DNA of 6,589 nucleotides from an uncultured Rhodanobacteraceae bacterium (GTDB lineage: Bacteria; Pseudomonadota; Gammaproteobacteria; Xanthomonadales; Ahniellaceae): the NCBI GenBank assembly GCA_937873105.1, contig CALMWD010000319.1, positions 1 through 6,589 on the forward strand. Reading direction: 5' to 3'. This document shows, piece after piece, positions 1 to 6,589 of this stretch (the stretch's first letter is position 1; every line of letters begins with the position of its first letter). The translations under genes and the position numbers were made by a program. The notes below the pieces were generated by a model, which was not told the origin of the DNA, did not search any database, and was given only the letters and a program-made list of their open reading frames with translations.

Positions 1-2521
<2,521 letters not shown>

Positions 2522-2536
2522 TGGCCAGAACGACGA

Positions 2537-2559
2537 CGGCCCCGGGATCGCCGGGGCCG
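2537..2559 (-). terminator. GC-rich hairpin between dnaN and recF, possible attenuator
   Basis: Nine perfectly paired bases (CGGCCCCGG against CCGGGGCCG) enclose a 5-base loop. The hairpin sits in the 67-bp dnaN-recF gap, and its end lies only 15 bases before the recF ATG. On the minus strand the bases after the stem are TCGTCGTT, which are T-containing but not a proper T tract, so efficient intrinsic termination is doubtful. It could partly terminate transcription, stabilise the dnaN transcript end, or mask recF translation start. Confidence 0.35.
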
Positions 2560-2588
2560 CGTGCAAGCTTTCGAAGCCATTTGCCGCA

Positions 2589-3686
2589 TCACAGACGCAA
2601 CGGCATCACGACATGGCGCGAGCGGTCATTGTCGGCATCACGCACCATGCAGCTGGAGTTGCCGTCGCGCAGGCACAGCATCACGTTCACGCCGCGCAGC
2701 GACGACAATGCGTCCTGCAGGTAGTTGACGTTGAAGCCCACGCTCAGGTGATCCACCGTGGTCTGCACCTCCAGCACCTCGGTCGCTTCTTCCTGCTCCG
2801 GATTGTGAGCGACGATGGTCAGCTTGCCCGGAGCGACATCGAGCTTCACGCCACGGTACTTCTCGTTCGACAAGATGGCCACGCGCTGAAGAGCCATGCG
2901 CAACTCGTCGCGCGGCAATTGCACGATCTTGTCGGCGCCGATCGGGATCACCGCTTCGTAATCCGGGAACCGGCCGTCGATCAGCTTGGACGTGAAGATG
3001 AAATCCGAACGGGTGACGCGCAGGTGGTTCTTGCCGAATTCCAGTTCCAGCTGGCCGTCGCCGTCCAGCAGGCGCTGCAGCTCGATCACGCCCTTGCGCG
3101 GGATGATGATCTGGCGTTTGGCCTTGATCGCCACCTCTGCCGCGGTTTCGCACAGGGCCAGGCGATGACCGTCGGTGGCGACGCAACGCAGGGCCGCCTC
3201 GCGCAGGTCGAGCAGCATGCCATTGAGGTAATAGCGCACGTCCTGATGGGCCATCGCGAACGCGGTGCGGTCGATCAGTTCCTTCAAGGTCGCTTCGGTC
3301 AAGGTCACGCGCTCGACCACGTCGATGTCATCGACGGTCGGGAATTCCGAGGCCGGCAAGGTCGACAGCGTGAAGCGGCTGCGGCCGGCCTTCAGGGTCA
3401 CGCGTTCGCCGCTCTGGCTCAAGTCGATGCGGCTGCCGTCCGGCAGGGCCCGCACGATGTCGAACAGCTTGCGCGCGGGCAGCGTGGTCACGCCATCTTC
3501 GCTGTCCTCCACCGCACAACGCGCCGACAGCTCCACCTCGAGATCGGATCCGGTGAAACCGAGCGATCCATTCGTGACTTCGACCAGCACGTTGGCCAGG
3601 ACCGGCAGGGTCTGGCGGCGTTCGACTACCCCCACGACCTGAGTCAACGGCTTGAGCAGGGCTTCCCGCTGGATGCTGAAGCGCAT
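2589..3686 (-). CDS. dnaN: DNA polymerase III subunit beta (sliding clamp)
   Basis: Ring-shaped dimer that encircles DNA and tethers polymerase III and many partner proteins. The product is 365 residues, the expected length for three repeated clamp domains. It starts MRFSIQREALLKPLTQVVGV. The partner-binding cleft is recognisable in ATDGHRLA (T171, H174, R175), in DGRFPDYEAVIP (from D237, with P241) and in the conserved C-terminus MPLRL (M361-L365). Other family signatures are QDVRYYLNG near 148-156 and FNVNYLQDAL near 318-327. The start is supported by a strong ribosome binding site and by family alignment. A longer in-frame reading beginning near 3896 would translate the origin region and was rejected. 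It is downstream of dnaA by 206 bp, so it may be co-transcribed through oriC or have its own promoter there. Identification is certain. Confidence 0.98.
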   Translation of the reverse strand: MRFSIQREALLKPLTQVVGVVERRQTLPVLANVLVEVTNGSLGFTGSDLEVELSARCAVEDSEDGVTTLPARKLFDIVRALPDGSRIDLSQSGERVTLKAGRSRFTLSTLPASEFPTVDDIDVVERVTLTEATLKELIDRTAFAMAHQDVRYYLNGMLLDLREAALRCVATDGHRLALCETAAEVAIKAKRQIIIPRKGVIELQRLLDGDGQLELEFGKNHLRVTRSDFIFTSKLIDGRFPDYEAVIPIGADKIVQLPRDELRMALQRVAILSNEKYRGVKLDVAPGKLTIVAHNPEQEEATEVLEVQTTVDHLSVGFNVNYLQDALSSLRGVNVMLCLRDGNSSCMVRDADNDRSRHVVMPLRL

Positions 3687-3689
3687 GGG

Positions 3690-3697
3690 CCTCCCTC
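3690..3697 (-). promoter_or_regulatory. dnaN ribosome binding site
   Basis: On the minus strand GAGGGAGG precedes the ATG by three bases. It is the clearest Shine-Dalgarno sequence in the window and fixes the dnaN start at 3686 rather than at upstream in-frame codons. Confidence 0.75.
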
Positions 3698-3840
3698 TTT
3701 CATCTTCTTGTCTATATGAAGATGGTGATGATGATGGGCGTTGGGGACAACTGCAATGGGGACCCACAACCCCTTGTGGCATCTGCGTTGCAGCGCCGCC
3801 AAATCTTGTGGGTGAAAGCCGGTGAGCTCCGTGGATCGTT

Positions 3841-3849
3841 TGTGGATAA
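3841..3849 (-). promoter_or_regulatory. DnaA box, perfect consensus
   Basis: TGTGGATAA on the plus strand is TTATCCACA on the minus strand, identical to the high-affinity DnaA box. It lies 44 bp from the dnaA stop codon and faces the second strong box across a 14-bp spacer. Confidence 0.85.
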
Positions 3850-3863
3850 CTGCTGTCCAGACC

Positions 3864-3872
3864 TTGTCCACA
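3864..3872 (+). promoter_or_regulatory. DnaA box, 8 of 9
   Basis: TTGTCCACA matches the consensus except for G at position 3, a variant seen in GC-rich origins. It is inverted relative to the perfect box 14 bp away. Confidence 0.7.
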
Positions 3873-3892
3873 GACCTCGTCCGGGTTTGTCC

Positions 3893-5227
3893 TCAACCTG
3901 TCAGCGCGCGGATCAGCTTGTCCCAGTCTTCGCGGGTCTTGCCGTCGGTGTCACGCAGCTCGGCGATCAGGCGGCAGGCGTGCAGCACGGTGGTGTGGTC
4001 GCGGCCGCCAAACGCATCGCCGATCTCCGGCAGGGAATGCGAAGTCAGTTCCTTGGTCAGGGCCATGGCCATCTGCCGCGCCCGCGCGAGCTGGCGGGTG
4101 CGGCGCTTGGACAGCAGGTCGGCGACGCGCAGCTGGAAGTAGTCGGCCGAGACCTTCTGGATGTTCGGAATGCTCAGCGTGCGTTCCTGCACCGTCAGCA
4201 GGTCGCGCAAGGCTTCCTGGGCGAATTCGGTGGTGATGGCCCGGCCGGTGAAATGGGCGCGGGCGGCCAGCGTGTTCAGGGCGCCTTCGAGGTCGCGCAC
4301 GTGCGAACGCATGCGCCGGGCGATCATGAACGCGACTTCCTCGGGCAGGACGATGCCCTTCAGTTCCGCCTTGCGCAGCAGGATCGCGGCGCGCGTTTCG
4401 AAATCCGGCGGCTCGATCGCGACCGGCAGGCCCCAGCCCAGACGCGAGGTCAGGCGCGGTTCGAGATCGCTGATTTCCTTAGGATAGCGGTCGCAGGTCA
4501 GGATGATCTGCTGGTTCGATTCGAACAGCGCATTGAAGGTGTGGAAGAACTCTTCCTGGGTGCGGTCCTTGCCGGCGAAGAACTGGATGTCGTCGATCAG
4601 CAGGGCGTCGACGGAACGGTAGCGATTCTTGAACTCGTCGATGGTCTTGCTTTGCAGCGCGCGGATCATCGCCGCGACGAACTGCTCCGAGCGCTGGTAG
4701 AGCACGCGGAAGCCGGGGTTGTTCTTGCGCATCAGGTTGCCGGCCGCGTACATCAGATGCGTCTTGCCGAGGCCCGTGCCGCCGTACAGCAGCAGCGGAT
4801 TGGATTCGCGTCGGCCCGGATTCAGCGCCACCTGGAAGGCGGCGGCGCGGCCGAGTTCGTTGGACTTGCCCTCGACGAAGTTGTCGAAGGTGTAGTGCGG
4901 GTCGAGGTTGGTTTCGAACTCGGGGTCGAACGGCACCGCCACCGTACCGTTGTTCGGGGCGGCCACACGTGTCGGCTCGGCCGCGCGCGGGCTGGAACCG
5001 ACTTCGAGACGCACGTCGAGCTCGGCGCCGGCGAGATGCCTGGCCACGACCTCGATGCGCGACAGGAAGCGCTCGCGCACCACGTCGAGCACGAAGGGGT
5101 TCGGCGCCAACAGCCGCAACACGCCGTCGCCGCCGCCCACCTGCAAGGGTTTCAGCCAGGTCAGAATGTCCTGCTCGCTGTACTCCGCTTCGAGACGATG
5201 GAGCAGGGGTTCCCAGAGAGATTGCAT
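3893..5227 (-). CDS. dnaA: chromosomal replication initiator protein DnaA
   Basis: AAA+ ATPase that binds DnaA boxes, melts oriC and recruits the helicase. The product is 444 residues. Domain I (about 1-75, [17 protein letters not shown]) is followed by a short linker (about 79-105). The AAA+ core has Walker A GGTGLGKT at 149-156, Walker B LLIDD at 209-213, sensor 1 ILTCD at 242-246, the [12 protein letters not shown] arginine-finger segment at 255-266, and the sensor 2 region [12 protein letters not shown] at 306-317. The DNA-binding domain carries [17 protein letters not shown] and the family signature [12 protein letters not shown] at 407-418. The short domain II and overall similarity recall Xanthomonadales DnaA. 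The ATG at 5225-5227 was chosen by family alignment. Its Shine-Dalgarno sequence is very weak, and an in-frame ATG 114 bases upstream lies inside the promoter region. It is transcribed divergently from rpmH. Identification is certain. Confidence 0.98.
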   Translation of the reverse strand: MQSLWEPLLHRLEAEYSEQDILTWLKPLQVGGGDGVLRLLAPNPFVLDVVRERFLSRIEVVARHLAGAELDVRLEVGSSPRAAEPTRVAAPNNGTVAVPFDPEFETNLDPHYTFDNFVEGKSNELGRAAAFQVALNPGRRESNPLLLYGGTGLGKTHLMYAAGNLMRKNNPGFRVLYQRSEQFVAAMIRALQSKTIDEFKNRYRSVDALLIDDIQFFAGKDRTQEEFFHTFNALFESNQQIILTCDRYPKEISDLEPRLTSRLGWGLPVAIEPPDFETRAAILLRKAELKGIVLPEEVAFMIARRMRSHVRDLEGALNTLAARAHFTGRAITTEFAQEALRDLLTVQERTLSIPNIQKVSADYFQLRVADLLSKRRTRQLARARQMAMALTKELTSHSLPEIGDAFGGRDHTTVLHACRLIAELRDTDGKTREDWDKLIRALTG

Positions 5228-5273
5228 CGATGCCGCGCGCGTTGAAAACGACGCTCGACGCGTCGGGCCGCCC

Positions 5274-5282
5274 AGTGTACCA
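5274..5282 (-). promoter_or_regulatory. candidate dnaA promoter P2, extended -10
   Basis: The minus strand reads TGGTACACT, fitting TG, one base, then TACACT (4 of 6 to TATAAT). Transcription would start near 5267 and leave a leader of about 40 bases. No good -35 hexamer is present upstream. An inverted repeat, CGGCCGC/GCGGCCG at 5289-5311, lies immediately upstream of it. Confidence 0.35.
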
Positions 5283-5324
5283 GTGCGCCGGCCGCCTCCG
5301 GACAGCGGCCGTTCGGTCTCGTCC

Positions 5325-5353
5325 TTGACCTGAGCCCGCAATCTGCATAAGAT
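5325..5353 (+). promoter_or_regulatory. rpmH promoter (sigma-70 type)
   Basis: TTGACC (5325-5330) is 5 of 6 to the -35 consensus, and TAAGAT (5348-5353) is 4 of 6 to the -10 consensus, separated by exactly 17 bp. The predicted start near 5360 gives a leader of about 32 bases before the rpmH ATG. This is the best promoter match in the window and fits the high expression expected of a ribosomal protein gene. It should drive rpmH, rnpA and probably yidC. Confidence 0.7.
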
Positions 5354-5372
5354 TCGCGCCCTTTTTTGTCAA
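5344..5372 (-). promoter_or_regulatory. candidate dnaA promoter P1, overlapping the rpmH promoter
   Basis: On the minus strand a perfect -35 hexamer TTGACA (5367-5372) is followed after 17 bp by TATGCA (5344-5349), a poor -10 matching only its first three bases. It would start transcription near 5337 and give a leader of about 110 bases. Its -10 shares bases with the rpmH -10, so the two polymerases could not bind at once. The -35 is convincing and the -10 is not. Confidence 0.35.
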
Positions 5373-5391
5373 CCTATCCAACGGTGCTGTC

Positions 5392-5532
5392 ATGGCCACG
5401 AAGCGCACGTATCAACCGAGCAACCTCAAGCGAGTGCGTGACCACGGATTCCGTGCCCGCATGGCGACCAAGGGCGGCCGCAAGGTCCTCAATGCCCGCC
5501 GCGCCAAGGGCCGCGTCCGCCTGATTCCGTAA
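5392..5532 (+). CDS. rpmH: 50S ribosomal protein L34
   Basis: Small, very basic protein of the large ribosomal subunit, bound to 23S rRNA. The 46-residue product reads [20 protein letters not shown] and continues [13 protein letters not shown], ending in GRVRLIP. The TYQPSNLKR and HGFRARMAT segments are the L34 signature. The MAT prefix before KRT and the C-terminal LIP differ from the E. coli form but are ordinary family variation. Shine-Dalgarno pairing is poor (GGTG about 5 bases before the ATG). It is the first gene of the plus-strand arm, 164 bp from dnaA and 14 bp before rnpA, and is preceded by the best sigma-70 promoter in the window. Identification is certain. Confidence 0.97.
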   Translation: MATKRTYQPSNLKRVRDHGFRARMATKGGRKVLNARRAKGRVRLIP

Positions 5533-5546
5533 TCAGGCTGGCCCGG

Positions 5547-5948
5547 ATGTCCGCCGCGGGATTCCCGCGTGGCGCACGCATTCTGGTCAAGCGCGAGTTC
5601 GATCATGTCTTTCGAGCCGGCCTCAGTGCCGGCTCGAAGCTTTTCCGGGGCCTGGTGCTGCCCGATGGTTGTGCCCGACTCGGCATCACCGTGCCGAAAC
5701 GCAGCGTGCCCAAGGCGCACGACCGCAACCGCATCAAGCGCATCGTGCGCGAAGCGTTCCGCTTGCGCCGTGCCGCCCTGCCCGCGTACGCCTTCGTGGT
5801 CGTGGCCCGCGGCGACATCGCGCAGGCCGAAGCCAAGGCCATCCGCGCCGATGTCGAGAAGCTGTTCGACCGACTCGCCGCGTTGAAGCCGGAGCCCATG
5901 CCCGGCACAATGCCCGGCCTTTCTCGGGCTGCGAACGACGCGCCCTGA
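5547..5948 (+). CDS. rnpA: ribonuclease P protein component
   Basis: Small basic protein that pairs with the catalytic RNA of RNase P to remove 5' leaders from precursor tRNAs. The 133-residue product has the RNR signature DRNRIKRIVREAFR at 59-72 (R60, N61, R62, K64, R65), preceded by ARLGITVPKRSVPKAH, which forms the conserved core strand and turn. The N-terminal phenylalanines F19 and F22 fit the family's RNA-contacting aromatic positions. The last 20 or so residues (PEPMPGTMPGLSRAANDAP) are a proline-rich tail without visible structure. The ATG is 14 bp after rpmH, with AGG about 9 bases upstream. A strong hairpin lies within codons 22-31 and may lower its expression relative to rpmH. Identification rests on the RNR motif plus synteny and is secure. 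Confidence 0.96.
   Translation: MSAAGFPRGARILVKREFDHVFRAGLSAGSKLFRGLVLPDGCARLGITVPKRSVPKAHDRNRIKRIVREAFRLRRAALPAYAFVVVARGDIAQAEAKAIRADVEKLFDRLAALKPEPMPGTMPGLSRAANDAP
5611..5644 (+). terminator. hairpin with short T run inside rnpA, possible attenuator
   Basis: Eleven perfectly paired bases (TTCGAGCCGGC against GCCGGCTCGAA) enclose a 6-base loop and are followed two bases later by TTTT. The shape is that of an intrinsic terminator, though the T run is short. It lies within the rnpA coding sequence, so ribosomes translating rnpA would open it, while poor translation would let it form. It could reduce read-through into rnpA and yidC compared with rpmH. Confidence 0.4.
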
Positions 5949-5991
5949 GCCTCCTTTCCCCTCGTCGTGTTCCTTTTGTAGCGAATCCCCC

Positions 5992-6589
5992 ATGAACAAC
6001 GCGCGCAGTTTTCTCTGGATCGCGCTGGCGGCCCTCGGCTTCCTGCTGTGGAATGCCTGGCAGAACGATTACCACCGCGCCGCACCTTTGGCGCCGCCGT
6101 CGCAGCAGGCCAGCCTCGACCCGGAACGCCCGGCGCAGTCCAGTGGTGCCGACCTGCCCGCGGCCGACAGCGCCCCCGCCGCCGCGGTGGCCGACGGCGC
6201 CGTCGAAGCGCCGGCCACCACACCGGAACCGGCGGCTCGCATCGTGCGCGTCGTCAGCGACGTGCTCGAACTCGAGATCGACACCCGCGGCGGCACCGTC
6301 AGCAAGGCCAACCTGCGCGCCTACCCGGTGCAGGCCGGGACGACCACGCCGAGCGTGCAGCTGTTCGATCCGGCCGGCGAACATTTCTTCGTCGCCCAGT
6401 CCGGCCTGGTCTCGGCGAATTCGGCCGCACCCGACCACCGCGCGGTGTTCGCCGCGGCCCAGGACGAATATCGCCTCGGCGAAGGCCAGGATCGCATCGA
6501 GATCCCGCTGACCTGGATTTTTTATGTTTTGTCGTTCACCTAGATCTACACGCTCAAGCGCGGCGACTACACCATCGATGTCGCGATCC
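5992..6589 (+). CDS. yidC: membrane protein insertase YidC, 5' part, broken in this sequence by an artefactual patch
   Basis: Inner-membrane insertase that places proteins in the membrane with or without SecYEG. The start MNNARSFLWIALAALGFLLW gives the usual N-terminal membrane helix (about residues 6-23). An Ala/Pro-rich linker (about 28-82) follows, then the beginning of the periplasmic domain (RIVRVVSDVLELEIDTRGGTVSKANLRAYP from 83). Good family sequence runs to W175 (6514-6516). Codons 176-184 are an AT-rich stretch ending in TAG at 6541-6543. Normal YidC sequence, IYTLKRGDYTIDVAI, then resumes in the same frame to the window edge. The patch matches the Illumina P5 sequence, so the stop is most likely false and the gene is probably intact in the organism. 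A full YidC is about 550-580 residues, so most of it lies outside. The Shine-Dalgarno sequence is weak. yidD is absent from the 43-bp gap after rnpA. Confidence 0.92.
6517..6551 (+). other. probable Illumina P5 adapter remnant (sequencing or library artefact)
   Basis: Positions 6523-6551 align without gaps to the 29-base P5 sequence as I know it. The last ten bases (AGATCTACAC) are identical, as is CACC at 6537-6540. In all, 21 of 29 positions agree and each of the eight differences is T in the window, so every one of the 17 non-T bases matches. Mismatches become denser toward the left, and a run of T (6518-6523) leads into the segment. On the other strand this is a read running into the adapter and decaying to A calls. 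G+C over 6517-6541 is 7 of 25, against roughly two thirds nearby. The T at 6541, where P5 has G, creates the false stop codon. Confidence 0.9.

Larger units (their letters stand above)
3687..3892. other. probable chromosomal replication origin (oriC) in the dnaN-dnaA gap
   Basis: This 206-bp non-coding gap holds one perfect DnaA box (TTATCCACA, minus, 3841-3849) and one 8-of-9 box (TTGTCCACA, plus, 3864-3872). There are three 7-of-9 matches: TTGTCCCCA (minus, 3742-3750), TCACCCACA (minus, 3807-3815) and TTGTCCTCA (plus, 3887-3895, crossing the dnaA stop). A CCACAA/TTGTGG inverted repeat with a CCCC loop lies at 3764-3779. The side nearest dnaN (about 3697-3732) is richer in A+T and carries GATGGTGATGATGATG, a plausible unwinding side. 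Origins of Xanthomonas and Pseudomonas type are known next to dnaA. The competing location, the dnaA-rpmH gap, shows no good DnaA box. The exact borders and unwinding element are inferred. Confidence 0.75.

Noticed and set aside
3721..3737. His-tag-like codons (CATCATCATCACCATC on the minus strand) suggesting vector sequence
   Set aside because: Only a short GAT/GATG repeat in the A+T-richer side of the origin. There are no flanking vector features and no real gene uses the frame.
4298..4303. CACGTG core as a further parS site within dnaA
   Set aside because: The flanks read CGCG and CGAA instead of the GTTC/GAAC arms, so it is not a parS match. The CACGTG at 4966-4971 fails in the same way.
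3716..5245. 509-residue plus-strand open frame opposite dnaA and across the origin gap
   Set aside because: It spans oriC and the whole of dnaA antisense, and its length is typical of shadow frames in GC-rich genes.
5228..5341. 38-residue N-terminal extension of DnaA from an upstream ATG
   Set aside because: The extension translates the dnaA leader and promoter region, has no family similarity, and the normal DnaA start MQSLWEPLL is at 5227.
6517..6543. Genuine pseudogenisation or small insertion in yidC
   Set aside because: The reading frame resumes correctly after the patch, its length is close to the expected missing codons, and the sequence itself matches the P5 adapter.

Overview
The window is the chromosome-origin neighbourhood of a high-G+C gammaproteobacterium. 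The dnaA, dnaN, recF and gyrB genes lie head to tail on the minus strand. The rpmH, rnpA and yidC genes run the other way on the plus strand. The predicted DnaA resembles Xanthomonadales (Lysobacterales) proteins as I remember them, with a short domain II, 444 residues and close agreement along the AAA+ core. A Xanthomonas/Lysobacter-type relative is the best guess, but genus cannot be set from this sequence alone.

Layout from left to right: the first 451 codons of gyrB (cut off by the left edge, minus); complete recF (minus), which carries two ParB-binding parS-like palindromes inside its codons; complete dnaN (minus); a 206-bp dnaN-dnaA gap with a cluster of DnaA boxes that is the likely oriC; complete dnaA (minus); a 164-bp divergent promoter region; the 46-codon rpmH, complete rnpA and the 5' part of yidC (plus). 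No yidD lies between rnpA and yidC.

The genes serve replication start (DnaA, clamp, oriC), replication-linked repair (RecF), supercoiling (GyrB) and chromosome segregation (parS). The other arm serves translation (L34), tRNA maturation (RNase P protein) and membrane protein insertion (YidC). This is conserved core genome. I see no mobile element, CRISPR array, tRNA, rRNA or accessory system.

The strongest anomaly is not biology. Near the right end, yidC is broken by an AT-rich patch with an in-frame TAG. The patch aligns without gaps to the 29-base Illumina P5 flow-cell/PCR primer sequence at 21 of 29 positions, and all eight mismatches are T in the window. It is almost certainly a sequencing or library artefact, so yidC should not be called a pseudogene. 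The most interesting real signals are the two parS-like sites written into recF codons, one of them abutting a candidate gyrB promoter, and a strong hairpin with a short T run inside the start of rnpA.
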